Source: Chloroflexota bacterium
GTDB taxonomy: Bacteria > Chloroflexota > Limnocylindria > Limnocylindrales > CSP1-4
DNA length: 15,347 bases
NCBI GenBank assembly: GCA_021777365.1
Contig: JAJYDP010000035.1
Span: forward strand, 1-15,347
Direction of reading: 5' to 3'
The translations under genes and the position numbers were made by a program. Positions 1 to 7,022 of this stretch are shown here, piece by piece. The notes under the pieces are model-generated. The model saw only the letters and a list, made by a program, of their open reading frames with translations. It did not search any database and had not been told where the DNA came from. Each line of letters opens with the position of its first letter. Position 1 is the stretch's first letter.

Positions 1-1426
1 CAGCCCGGCGCCCGGCGCCCCAGTCGGGCCGGCGGTCGAGCAGCTCGGGCCGCGCCAGCGTGACGACGTAGATCGGCACGCCCTTCGACCAGTCCAGCAG
101 GTGGTCGATGAAGTCGAGCAGGCCGGGGTCCGCCCAGTGCAGGTCCTCGAAGACCAGCACCACCGGGGCCTCCGCCGCCACGCGCTCGAAGAACGTCCGC
201 CACGCCGCAAACAGGTCGTCCCGGCTCGCCTGGCCGCCGGTCGCGATGCCGAGCAGGGCCAGCAGCCGGGGCTCGAGCCAGCGGCGCTCCGCATCGTCGG
301 GGACGAACCGGGCGAGCGTCTCGGCGACGCGGGCGCGCGTGGTCGCCTCGTTGTCGGTCTCGGCGAGGCCCGCGCGGCCGCGGACCATCTCGCCGAGCGC
401 CCAGAAGGTCACGCCCTCGCCGTACGAGGGCGAGCGGCCGTGGTGCCAGTTGACGTCCTCGACCAGCCCGTCGAGGTACTTCTCGAACTCCCACGCGAGC
501 CGGCTCTTGCCGATGCCGCTCTCGCCCGTGACGGAGACCAGCCGGACCCGCCGCTCGCGGCTGGTGGCGTGGAACATGTCCTTGAGCAGGCGCAGCTCGT
601 CGTCGCGGCCGACGAACGGGGCCTCGAGCGCGTCGCTCCGGTTGCGGCCGCCCCGGTCCGCGATCACGCGGAGCGCGCGGAAGGCGGGCACGGGCAGCGC
701 CTTGCCCTTGAGCTCGTGCTCGCCCGCGGGCTCGAAGGCGATCGCCGCCGAGGCGGCCCGCTCGGTCGCATCGCCGACGAGGACGGTGCCGGGCGCGGCG
801 GCGGACTGGAGCCGCGACGCGGTGTTGACGAGGTCGCCGGCCACCATGCCCTGGCCCGACGCGCCGATCGTGACTGCCGCCTCGCCGGTGAGGACGCCGG
901 CGCGGGCCTCGAGCCCCTGGCCGAGCGCGCGGACCATGTCCACGAGGTCGAGCCCGGCGCGCACGGCACGCTCCGCGTCGTCCTCGTGGGCGGTCGGGGC
1001 GCCCCAGACCGCCATCACGGCGTCCCCGATGAACTTCTCGACCGTGCCGCCGTACCGCTCGATGACGTCCCGCGACTGCTCGAAGTACCGGCTCAGGACC
1101 TCGCGGACCGCCTCGGCGTCGCGGCCCTCGCTGAAGCTCGTGAAGCCGACGAGGTCCGCGAACAGGACCGAGACCACCCGGCGCTCCGCGATTGGTGTCC
1201 GGACCGGCGCGGGTGGCGTCAGCGGGCGGCGGCCCCCGGCCTCCCCGACGGGGGCGCCAGCGCCGTCCCGACCCTCCAGCCGGGCGCCGCACTGGGCGCA
1301 GAACACCGACCCCGGCTGGGCGACCGCGCCGCACGCCGGGCACGCGAGGGCGAGCGGGCTGCCGCACCGATTGCAGAACCGGCTGTCGGCCGGGACCTCG
1401 GCGGCGCAGGACGGACAGGTGACCAA
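1..1426 (-). CDS. Double zinc ribbon - class III adenylate/guanylate cyclase - AAA ATPase protein (3' part outside window)
   Basis: The protein is read on the minus strand and runs off the left edge after about 475 residues. It starts with two zinc ribbons (C4, C7, C18, C21 and C29, C32, C43, C46). A class III nucleotide cyclase domain covers roughly residues 78-250, with metal-binding aspartates D91 (LFADLVGFT) and D135 (KFIGDAVMAVWG). A STAND/AAA-type ATPase then begins, with Walker A GESGIGKS at 301-308 and Walker B VVLVFED ending at D428. Proteins of this architecture usually exceed 1000 residues and carry C-terminal TPR-like repeats, so the rest should lie to the left. The start is taken as TTG at 1426: a GGAG lies about 8 nt upstream, the first zinc knuckle follows at once, and a stop lies in frame further upstream. 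It probably makes a cyclic nucleotide in response to an unknown signal. The TetR gene lies 68 nt upstream on the same strand. Family assignment is firm, the exact start is not. Confidence 0.9.
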   Translation of the reverse strand, partial: MVTCPSCAAEVPADSRFCNRCGSPLALACPACGAVAQPGSVFCAQCGARLEGRDGAGAPVGEAGGRRPLTPPAPVRTPIAERRVVSVLFADLVGFTSFSEGRDAEAVREVLSRYFEQSRDVIERYGGTVEKFIGDAVMAVWGAPTAHEDDAERAVRAGLDLVDMVRALGQGLEARAGVLTGEAAVTIGASGQGMVAGDLVNTASRLQSAAAPGTVLVGDATERAASAAIAFEPAGEHELKGKALPVPAFRALRVIADRGGRNRSDALEAPFVGRDDELRLLKDMFHATSRERRVRLVSVTGESGIGKSRLAWEFEKYLDGLVEDVNWHHGRSPSYGEGVTFWALGEMVRGRAGLAETDNEATTRARVAETLARFVPDDAERRWLEPRLLALLGIATGGQASRDDLFAAWRTFFERVAAEAPVVLVFEDLHWADPGLLDFIDHLLDWSKGVPIYVVTLARPELLDRRPDWGAGRRA

Positions 1427-1494
1427 GCTCGGATCTCCAGCCTTGCAGTCGTGCAGCAGCTTGTGGTGGGCGCTACCGACCGTTCACCGGAAGG

Positions 1495-2184
1495 TTACAG
1501 GGGTCGAGGGCGGCGGTGGACACCGGCCGCCCGCACGCTCCCGCCACTGCGGCCCGGCGCTCCGGAGCTGCCGACGCCGGAGGCCGCGACGACGAGCCCG
1601 AGGAGGATGTCGAGGAGCTCGTCGCGCCGGGCATCGAGCTCGCCCGGCTCGAGCACGAGGGTGGCCGAGAGCCACGGCCCGAGCGTCGCGAGCGAGAACA
1701 GGGCGGCGCCGAGCACGGCGGCGACGAGGTCGGGGTCCGGCAGCTGCTCGACGGGGGCCCCGCTGCGCGCCTGCACCGCGGCGAGCTGCTGCGCCATGAG
1801 CCGCAGCGGGGCGCCCGACGCAGGGTCGAGGAACCGCTCGGGGGCGAACCCGGCGAGCTCGGCGCGCGAAATGAGGCGGAGATAGGGGCGGCCCTCGCCG
1901 AGGTAGTAGGCGATCCCGGTCCGCAGCGAGGCGAAGTCGGTCGGCGCGTCTGGGGGCGGCGCGAGCGCTGCGGTGGCCTCGAGCTCGGCCCGCAGGATCG
2001 TCTCGACGAGTTGCTCCTTCGTCCCGAAGTACTGGTGGATGAGCGCATGGTCGACGCCGACCCCGCTCGCGATGTCGCGCATCGTGACCTTGGCGACGCC
2101 GCGCTCGGCGAAGAGCTCCCGCGCCACGCGCAGGATCTCGGCCTTCGTCTCGGCCGATGAGTGGTGCGGCTTCTCCGTCTCCAC
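1495..2184 (-). CDS. TetR/AcrR family transcriptional regulator
   Basis: This is a 229-residue one-component regulator. Residues about 12-60 form a TetR helix-turn-helix (ILRVARELFAERG, then TMRDIASGVGVDHALIHQYF and TKEQL). The C-terminal part is helical and probably binds a ligand and dimerises. The start is GTG at 2184 because a strong AGGAGGAG lies about 5 nt upstream. The frame stays open 31 codons further, but that extension does not look like TetR sequence. Two matched 20-bp palindromes lie 87-134 nt upstream, between this gene and the divergent exported-protein gene, so control of itself and of its neighbour is likely. The C-terminal third is nearly duplicated in a second TetR gene at the right edge of the window. 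The ligand cannot be predicted. Confidence 0.88.
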   Translation of the reverse strand: METEKPHHSSAETKAEILRVARELFAERGVAKVTMRDIASGVGVDHALIHQYFGTKEQLVETILRAELEATAALAPPPDAPTDFASLRTGIAYYLGEGRPYLRLISRAELAGFAPERFLDPASGAPLRLMAQQLAAVQARSGAPVEQLPDPDLVAAVLGAALFSLATLGPWLSATLVLEPGELDARRDELLDILLGLVVAASGVGSSGAPGRSGGSVRAAGVHRRPRPL

Positions 2185-2270
2185 GCGACTCCTCCTCGGA
2201 CCCCGATCGCCTGCTGCTGTCGCGCAGCCGACACCGATGACGGGCCATTCGGCCCTACCACGGTACCACG

Positions 2271-2318
2271 CGCTCACCCTATGGTGAGCGCCGTTCCTCT
2301 CTCACCGAGCGGTGAGAG
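2271..2318. promoter_or_regulatory. Paired palindromic operators, probably for the adjacent TetR protein
   Basis: Two perfect inverted repeats lie in the divergent control region: CGCTCACC-CTAT-GGTGAGCG at 2271-2290 and CTCTCACC-GAGC-GGTGAGAG at 2299-2318. Both have 8-bp arms and a 4-nt spacer, share the half-site CTCACC/GGTGAG, and are centred 28 bp apart. That size and symmetry fits TetR-family dimer sites. The first site contains TATGGT (2280-2285), a possible -10 box for the plus-strand gene. It also lies where the -35 of a minus-strand promoter with -10 TACCGT (complement of 2260-2265) would fall. Binding would thus plausibly repress both directions. Which protein binds is inferred from position only. 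Confidence 0.72.
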
Positions 2319-2353
2319 CGAGGAGGGCGGAAGCCCGACAGGGAGGTAACAGG

Positions 2354-2803
2354 ATGCGACGGTTGGCCATTGTCCTCGCGATGGGCGCGCTCGTCGCGGC
2401 CCTCGTCCCGTCGACGGCCCTGGCCGGCAAGCCCACGCGCGGGATCACGGGCGCGAGCGGCAACACGTGCAATGCTCCGACCCTGCTGGATGGCTGGTAC
2501 CAGTCCACCTTCTACGTGACCGTCACCTACAGCGCGCCCCACAAGGCGACGCAGCTGGTCGTCTACATCGACGGGTACTGGGGAAGCTCGACCAGCATCT
2601 CGGGCACCGGCTCGTCCACCGTCGCGGTGGGGGTGTATCAGGGCACGGGCGCCGGCTCCTCCTTCACCGATGCGCCCGTGACTGCGTACCTGGCCGACAG
2701 CAGCGGCAACGTTCTCGGCGGCACGAAGACCATCGGCAGCGCCTCGGCCGACCCGTTCGCCAGCCCTACGACGACCTGCTCGGAGGCCATCAAGTACCCG
2801 TAG
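2354..2803 (+). CDS. Small exported protein of unknown function
   Basis: This is a 149-residue protein with a clear Sec signal peptide: MRRLAIVLAMGALVAALVPS then TALA, with cleavage likely after ALA at residue 24. The mature part is rich in Ser, Thr, Gly, Val and Tyr with alternating hydrophobics (FYVTVTYSA, LVVYIDGYWG), as in a small extracellular beta-sandwich. Only two cysteines follow the signal, one near the mature N-terminus (NTC) and one near the C-terminus (TTTC), so one disulphide clamping the ends is possible. The start is ATG at 2354, with GGGAGGT about 6 nt upstream; an upstream in-frame start would add 14 charged residues before the signal peptide. It is divergent from tetR and probably under the paired palindromes. 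I do not recognise the family. Confidence 0.8.
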   Translation: MRRLAIVLAMGALVAALVPSTALAGKPTRGITGASGNTCNAPTLLDGWYQSTFYVTVTYSAPHKATQLVVYIDGYWGSSTSISGTGSSTVAVGVYQGTGAGSSFTDAPVTAYLADSSGNVLGGTKTIGSASADPFASPTTTCSEAIKYP

Positions 2804-2816
2804 ATCTCGGCGTCGA

Positions 2817-2856
2817 GGCCGCGGGAAGCCGTCCGAACGGCGAGCCTCCCGCGGCC
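2817..2856 (+). terminator. Terminator-like hairpin after the exported-protein gene
   Basis: Fourteen bases after the stop codon there is a perfect 10-bp inverted repeat, GGCCGCGGGA at 2817-2826 with TCCCGCGGCC at 2847-2856. A second 5-bp stem (GCCGT/ACGGC) sits inside the loop. No T-tract follows, so this may be a factor-independent terminator of the kind common in GC-rich genomes, or an mRNA 3'-end stabiliser. Confidence 0.5.
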
Positions 2857-3114
2857 TTGCCGCGTCATCGGCCTCGATCGGCGCCGGGCACGGACGAGCG
2901 AACGACCGGGCGAGACGGTCCGGGGGGTCAGGCGGTCCGCAGCCACTCGCACGGCTCGGGAGGCTCGGCCAGCCGCATCGTGATCGGTAGGTCGGTGGTC
3001 GCGGGGCAATGCCTCTCGCCCCGACCATTCCCAACTAGAGCCGGTGCGTCTCCGCGCGCTGCCCAGCCCGACGCTGAAGGTCCGCAAACCGCCTGGCACG
3101 GACGGTGCGGTCGC
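2857..3114. other. Intergenic stretch between exported protein and GNAT gene
   Basis: I see no gene here. The only recognisable item is the first tRNA-3'-end-like repeat (2989-3027), described separately. The two flanking genes converge on this region. Confidence 0.5.
2989..3027 (+). repeat. tRNA-Pro-3'-end-like repeat, copy 1
   Basis: The copy ends in CCTCTCGCCCCGACCA (3012-3027), which reads as T-stem 3' arm, acceptor arm CGCCCCG, A73 and CCA. Upstream, AGGTCGGTGGTCG (2989-3001) resembles the variable loop and T-arm start of a proline tRNA, but about 10 unrelated bases interrupt the T-loop. GGTC and GGGGC (2997-3007, 2-nt bulge) can pair with GCCCCGACC (3018-3026). There is no 5' half, so it is not a working tRNA. 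Confidence 0.6.
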
Positions 3115-4077
3115 TCAGTCGCCGCGCATCCAGATCCCGAACACGGTCAACCGGCGGTAACCGAGGTGCTCGTTGAGCGCGAGCATGTCGACGTTCGTCG
3201 TGTCGTTGTCGGTGAAGACGACCGTGATGCCGTGCGAGGCCAGCCAGTCGATCGTCGCGAGCTTCACGAGCCGGGCCAGCCCGCGGTGGCGGTGACCCGG
3301 CACCGTTCCCGTCATGCCGTGACCGGCGCGGCCCGCGGGCGCATCGACGAAGACCCACGTGAATGCGACCGGCTGGTCGCCGGCGAGCACGCCGAAGCTC
3401 GCGTCGGGCGAGAAGAGCGGATGGTCGAACTCGAACGTCCGCCACTCGTCGTACGGCTCCTCGATGGGCAGGTCCGTGGGGAGGTCGGCCTCGACCGCCC
3501 GGTGGAGCTCGAAGAGGTCCTTCGGACGATCGAGGAGCAGGCGGACGGGCACGAGCCGATATCCGTTGGCCGCCGCGGCGGCGATCCTGGCCGGTAGCTC
3601 GTCCAGCGCGATGGTGCGCGGATCGAGGCTCCAGACCTGCGCGTCCCGGGTGTGACGGAAGCCGCGATGGCGCGCGAAGGCCGCGCTCGGCTCGTCGGCG
3701 TGCTCGATCTCGGACAACACGGCCGTCGGGTGCAGCCGGTCCAGGTGTCGCTCGACCTCCGAGGCGAGCCGGGCGCCAATGCCCCGGCCACGATGGGCGG
3801 CGTCGACGGCGACATGGCAGTGCGCGACGTTTCCGGGGTACCAGGGCGCGCGTCGCGCGGCAGCGATCCCGACCACCGCGCCGCGCTCCGTGGCGACCCA
3901 TCGTCGCGCCTGCTCGCTCGGACGCTCGTGGTCGAGCGTCCAGGCGAACGACTCGGGGGTCAAGAGGTCATCGGCGTGGATCGAGTGACGGATGCGGACG
4001 ACGGCGGGAATGTCGCGCCGCCGGGTCGGCCGGACGACGATGCCCTGCGGGCCCGCGTGCGGGCCGATGGCGATCAC
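3115..4077 (-). CDS. Double-domain GNAT N-acetyltransferase (mycothiol-synthase-like layout)
   Basis: This is a 320-residue cytoplasmic protein with two GNAT folds. The N-terminal domain (about 10-165) carries the acetyl-CoA pyrophosphate loop HRGRGIGARL, followed by a HRGFR segment. The C-terminal domain (about 180-320) carries GHRHRGLARLVK and the late motif NDTTNVDMLALNEHLGYR, typical of catalytically competent GNAT domains. Tandem GNAT proteins of this size include mycothiol synthase MshD, but many relatives acetylate other amines, so the substrate is not assigned. The start is GTG at 4077, with AGAGAGAGG about 6 nt upstream; a TTG 20 codons further upstream lacks a comparable site. The gene stands alone, convergent with the exported-protein gene. 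Confidence 0.85.
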   Translation of the reverse strand: MIAIGPHAGPQGIVVRPTRRRDIPAVVRIRHSIHADDLLTPESFAWTLDHERPSEQARRWVATERGAVVGIAAARRAPWYPGNVAHCHVAVDAAHRGRGIGARLASEVERHLDRLHPTAVLSEIEHADEPSAAFARHRGFRHTRDAQVWSLDPRTIALDELPARIAAAAANGYRLVPVRLLLDRPKDLFELHRAVEADLPTDLPIEEPYDEWRTFEFDHPLFSPDASFGVLAGDQPVAFTWVFVDAPAGRAGHGMTGTVPGHRHRGLARLVKLATIDWLASHGITVVFTDNDTTNVDMLALNEHLGYRRLTVFGIWMRGD

Positions 4078-4538
4078 GCTACGCCTCTCTCTGGTGTGAG
4101 TGCCAGGCGGCCAGGGCCACCGAGGGGACGCGTCCAAGCCGACCTTTGAACGGTACGCATCGGCCCGGATTCCGCGGTCCGGATGCGCCCTTCGACGCTC
4201 ATGGCCCCACCCTCGTCATGTTCGTCGGTGCCCCGCTGTCCGTGTCAACGGTGGAGCAGCACGCACGCGCTCTCCCCGACGCTCAGCGTGCGCACCAACC
4301 ACCCCGTGGGCAAGGGCTGAACGCCCCCAGCGTGGCGATCAGGGGAACAGGTCGCACCTCGGATTGGCCCTGCGCGACGGTCGAGGCGTCCCAATGCCCG
4401 CCCTCTCACCAGCGGCGGTTCGGTGTCGCTTCGTACGGTTGTGCGAAATTCGAGGCGCGAGCGCATGCCGTTCATCAGTTGCACGAGCACCTCGGGGGCT
4501 GCCGGGACGAGTGCGACGAGGGGCCGTAGTCCATGTGC
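4078..4538. other. Intergenic stretch between GNAT gene and first VapBC pair
   Basis: The flanking genes diverge from this stretch, so it should hold the promoters of both. Open frames across it continue in the wrong frame through the neighbouring genes and have no family features. I see no RNA gene, repeat or convincing remnant. Apart from the -10 box just before the antitoxin, nothing can be supported. Confidence 0.4.
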
Positions 4539-4551
4539 TACAGTACGGTCC
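4536..4551 (+). promoter_or_regulatory. Putative extended -10 box, leaderless start of the first antitoxin
   Basis: TGC-TACAGT (extended -10; TACAGT at 4539-4544) ends 7 nt before the antitoxin ATG at 4552, and no Shine-Dalgarno sequence intervenes. This TANNNT-to-ATG spacing is typical of leaderless mRNAs in Actinomycetota, Deinococcota and relatives. Confidence 0.5.
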
Positions 4552-4830
4552 ATGGAACGCATCGCAGTTCGCGAGCTGAGGAACCAGGCCAGCAAGGTGG
4601 TGCGTCGGGCTCGCTCGGGTGAGCGGCTGATCATCACCGTCGACGGCGTGCCCGCGGCCGAGATCGGGCCGGTCAGCACCGCCGGCCAGGCGACCAGCAT
4701 CGCTGAGCTCATCGCAGCTGGCGCGGTCCTCGCTCCGCGAACTCGCAGTGTTCCGCCGCGTCCGGAGCCCCGGCGTGCTCCGTCGGGCCGTTCCAGCTCG
4801 GACGTCCTGCGGCAGCTGCGCGAGCGCTGA
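4552..4830 (+). CDS. vapB: Type II antitoxin, Phd/YefM family (VapB-like)
   Basis: This 92-residue antitoxin starts with a Phd/YefM DNA-binding domain (IAVRELRNQASKVVRRA, then GERLIITVDGVPAAEI, about residues 3-40). A basic, Pro/Arg/Ser-rich, probably disordered tail follows and ends in a short amphipathic stretch (SDVLRQLRER) expected to wrap the toxin. It should neutralise the next gene's PIN ribonuclease and repress the operon. Its stop overlaps the toxin ATG by one base (TGATG), so translation is coupled. The ATG at 4552 follows a -10-like TACAGT by 7 nt, pointing to leaderless expression. Confidence 0.88.
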   Translation: MERIAVRELRNQASKVVRRARSGERLIITVDGVPAAEIGPVSTAGQATSIAELIAAGAVLAPRTRSVPPRPEPRRAPSGRSSSDVLRQLRER

Positions 4831-5231
4831 TGCTGTTCCTCGATACCTCGGCGCTCATCAAGCGCTACGTCGCGGAGGAGGGAACCGATCAGGTCGTCCG
4901 CCGCATGGACGAGGACACGGAGTGGGCGGTTTCGTCGGTGGCCCGGACCGAAGCGGAGATCACGCTCTGCCGGCTCGGCTTCGAAGCGGACGTGCGTGAG
5001 GCCCTGCGGCAGCGCCTGCGCGACGACTGGGAGCGCTGCCATGTGGTGCCGGTCGATCCTGCGTGTCTGGATCGGGCAGTCGACCTGGGCTGCCGGCACG
5101 ATGTCCGAACACTCGATGCGCTGCATCTCGCTGCCGCCGACCGACTCCCGCGTCCGATCGTGGTGCTGACCTTCGACCGGCGCCAGGCGGACGCCGCGCG
5201 CGCGATGGGCCTCGTCGTCGAGGGCGCGTAA
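4830..5231 (+). CDS. vapC: VapC-type toxin, PIN-domain ribonuclease (Phd-paired)
   Basis: This is a 133-residue PIN-domain protein, full length for VapC. The acidic metal-binding set is complete: D5 in LDTSALIKRY, E41 in RTEAE, D96 in TLDALHLAAA and D116 in TFDRRQADAA. VapC toxins cut specific RNAs, most often tRNAs or the rRNA sarcin-ricin loop; the target cannot be read from sequence. The start overlaps the antitoxin stop. The gene looks intact and forms a complete module with its partner. The gene beyond it, 69 nt away, is a truncated fragment on the opposite strand. Confidence 0.9.
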   Translation: MLFLDTSALIKRYVAEEGTDQVVRRMDEDTEWAVSSVARTEAEITLCRLGFEADVREALRQRLRDDWERCHVVPVDPACLDRAVDLGCRHDVRTLDALHLAAADRLPRPIVVLTFDRRQADAARAMGLVVEGA

Positions 5232-5300
5232 GCGAGGCTCGGGCTGCGAGCGGCCGGTCATCAACCCGTCATCCGGCTCAACCCTTCCTCAAGTAGACCG

Positions 5301-5565
5301 CTACCCGGTGGTCGCCGGGGTCTCGAGGTCGCCGTGCCAGAAGACCGCGAGCGCATCGGCCACCGCCTGCTGCTCGGCCGGCGTCAGCCGGCCGCCGAAC
5401 TCGCGCTCGATGACGCGCATGTGCTCGACGAACGCCTCGTCGTGTCGTCGCCGCCCTTCGGGCGTCAGGACGACGCGCACTCCACGCCGGTCGCCGGGGA
5501 CCGGCTCGCGGCGGACAAGGCCCGCCGCCTCGATGCGGTCCACCAGCCGCGTCTGCGCGGCGGGT
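5301..5565 (-). pseudogene. MarR-family regulator, C-terminal fragment (5' end deleted)
   Basis: About 87 codons survive of a MarR protein normally near 150 residues. What remains is the end of the recognition helix (AAQTRLVDRIEAAGLV), the wing (RREPVPGDRRGVRVVLTPEG) and the C-terminal dimer helices (RRRHDEAFVEHMRVIEREFG, LTPAEQQAVADALAVFW), up to the TAG at 5301-5303. The N-terminal dimer and first DNA-binding helices are missing. Upstream on the minus strand the sequence becomes the antisense of an NmrA-like reductase, so the frame that continues is not MarR. The fragment should not bind DNA on its own. It meets the reductase fragment head to head at about 5557-5565. Confidence 0.82.
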
Positions 5566-6357
5566 GTCGACGTGCGCGTGCTCGTGCGCGACGGGGCGAA
5601 GGCACGACCGCTGCAGGCCACGGGCGCCGAGGTCGTCCTCGGCGACCTGGACCGCCCCGAAACGCTCGAGCCGGCCATTGCCGGCGTCGCCAAGGTCTAC
5701 CTGCTGACGTGGAACGGACCGACGCAGGCGCAGCAGGTGCACGACTTGGTCCGCGCGGCGAAGCGCGTCGGGTCCCCTCACATCGTTCGCCATTCCATGT
5801 GGGGCTCGCCACGGAGTCGGATCATCGCGCAGGGCGAGCAGGCCGAGGCCGAGATCGCGTCCTCCGGCCTGCCCTGGACGATGCTCAAGCCCACGTTCTT
5901 CATGCAGAACACGATGATGGCCGCCCCGACGATCGCGAACGACGGCGTCATCTACTGGGACATGAAGGACGGCCGGCTCGGCATGATCGACGTCCGAGAC
6001 ATCGTCGACGTCGCCGTGTCCGTGCTGACGGGGGACGGGCACGAAGGCCAGAGCTATGTCCTGACGGGACCCGCGGCCATCTCGTTCCACGACGTTGCGG
6101 CGACGTTCTCCGCCATCCTCGGCAGGGAGATCACCTATGTCCCAGTGTCGGGCGAGGCCTCGCTGCAGTCGATGATCGGGATGGGGTTCCCGGAATGGAT
6201 CTCACGTGGGTTCGTCGAGCTGTCGGAGGGCTTCAGCGAGGGGTTCGCCAGCGAGACAACGGGCAACGTGGCAATGCTGACGGGTCACCCCGCCCGCTCG
6301 TTCGAGCAGTTCGCTCGCGACTTCGCGGGCGCCTTCAGGAGCGCGGCCGTCGCCTGA
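5557..6357 (+). pseudogene. NmrA-like NAD(P)-binding atypical SDR, missing the N-terminal glycine motif
   Basis: About 266 codons remain of an NmrA/HSCARG-type reductase (usual length near 290). The sequence enters at the end of the first Rossmann helix (AAGVDVRVLVRDGAKA) and continues through VVLGDLDRPETL, VYLLTW, HIVRHSMWG, GLPWTMLKPTFFMQN, LGMIDVRDIVDVAV and YVLTGPAAISFHDVA to a normal C-terminus. The first strand and its GxxGxxG dinucleotide loop, about 25-30 residues, are absent. In their place lies the MarR fragment in antisense. Internal GTG codons (5572, 5578) could start translation, but the product would lack most of its cofactor site. MarR genes often lie divergent to such reductases, so one deletion probably removed both starts and the promoter between them. 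Confidence 0.82.
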
Positions 6358-6423
6358 CGTCGTGGGCCGGTTCCTTCCGACATTCGCCGGCGTCCCGACT
6401 CGCACGGGAAGTGGCCACGTATC

Positions 6424-6472
6424 CGGGACAAAGAGGTCGGTTCTGGAGGTTCGTCTCCTCTCGCCCCGACCA
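6424..6472 (+). repeat. tRNA-Pro 3'-half-like repeat, copy 2 (most complete)
   Basis: From CGGGACAAAG (6424) the sequence follows a proline tRNA with anticodon CGG: anticodon plus G37-A38, stem arm CAAAG, variable loop AGGTC, T-stem GGAGG/CCTCT around loop TTCGTCT, acceptor arm CGCCCCG, A73 and CCA. A 6-base insertion sits before the T-stem, and the T-loop A58 is replaced. The 5' half and acceptor partner CGGGGCG are absent at the expected place, so it is a half-tRNA, not a gene. GGTCGG (6435-6440) can also pair with CCGACC (6466-6471). It lies about 70 nt after the reductase fragment. Confidence 0.65.
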
Positions 6473-6605
6473 CAGACTCGTCCCTCCAACCGCGCGGTCG
6501 ACAGCTCGTGCGTGCCGCACCCGTGAGGTCTTGCGCCAGGGACCCTCCTGGATGCCTCCCGCACAGAGGTCGATCGAGGCCCACACGCGATCACGTATCC
6601 GCAGC

Positions 6606-7022
6606 TCAGTGCCTCGCGGGCGAGATCAGGTCGACGGGCACGGGGAGATCGGGCCACTCCGCATCCGTGGTGACCACCCTGGTTGCCTTGAGGCCCAGCG
6701 CGGTTGCGACGACGAGGGCATCGGGCAGTCGCAACCGCGGACCGTGACGCGCGCGCAGCTCCGCGGCCTGGGCGGCGATCGCCCTGGTGATCGGCTCGAC
6801 GACGGCCGGCAACGCGTCCACGAAGGCGTCGACGGTGTTGACCGCCTCCTTCCCTCGACGGCAGGGTGCCACGAGGCACTCGGCGTACGCCGAGGCCGGG
6901 AGCACGAGCCTGTCTCCGCGGCCGACGGCCTCATGGACCACGCGGACCGAGGCGGCGTGGTGCGCGTCGGTCCCGTCGAGCACGGCGATGACCACGCCGG
7001 CGTCGAGAACGGTCAGGTCCAC
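6606..7022 (-). CDS. vapC: VapC-type toxin, PIN-domain ribonuclease (AbrB-paired)
   Basis: This is a 138-residue PIN-domain toxin on the minus strand. The acidic site is complete: D7 (VLDAGVVIAVLDG), E48 (ASAYAECLVAP), D101 (RLPDALVVATAL) and D120 (TTDAEWPDLP). The C-terminal LPVPVDLIS segment reappears as a remnant at 7442-7495. It should be a Mg-dependent endoribonuclease restrained by the upstream AbrB-type antitoxin, whose 3' end it overlaps by 10 nt. It differs clearly in sequence from the other two PIN toxins in the window. The RNA target is unknown. Confidence 0.9.
   Translation of the reverse strand: MDLTVLDAGVVIAVLDGTDAHHAASVRVVHEAVGRGDRLVLPASAYAECLVAPCRRGKEAVNTVDAFVDALPAVVEPITRAIAAQAAELRARHGPRLRLPDALVVATALGLKATRVVTTDAEWPDLPVPVDLISPARH

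Noticed and set aside
101..1885. Very long open frames on the plus strand over the cyclase and TetR genes
   Set aside because: They are antisense shadows caused by high GC. The minus strand carries recognisable zinc-ribbon, cyclase, Walker and TetR motifs.
4245..5264. Minus-strand open frame covering the first VapBC pair
   Set aside because: It is antisense to two clearly recognised genes and has no family features of its own.
5232..5300. Terminator between vapC and the MarR fragment
   Set aside because: Only a 5-bp GCCGG/CCGGC pairing across 15 bases is visible, too weak to call.
6397..6472. A complete tRNA gene at repeat copy 2
   Set aside because: The 3' half fits tRNA-Pro, but there is no CGGGGCG acceptor partner, no D-arm and no anticodon 5' stem at the right distance.
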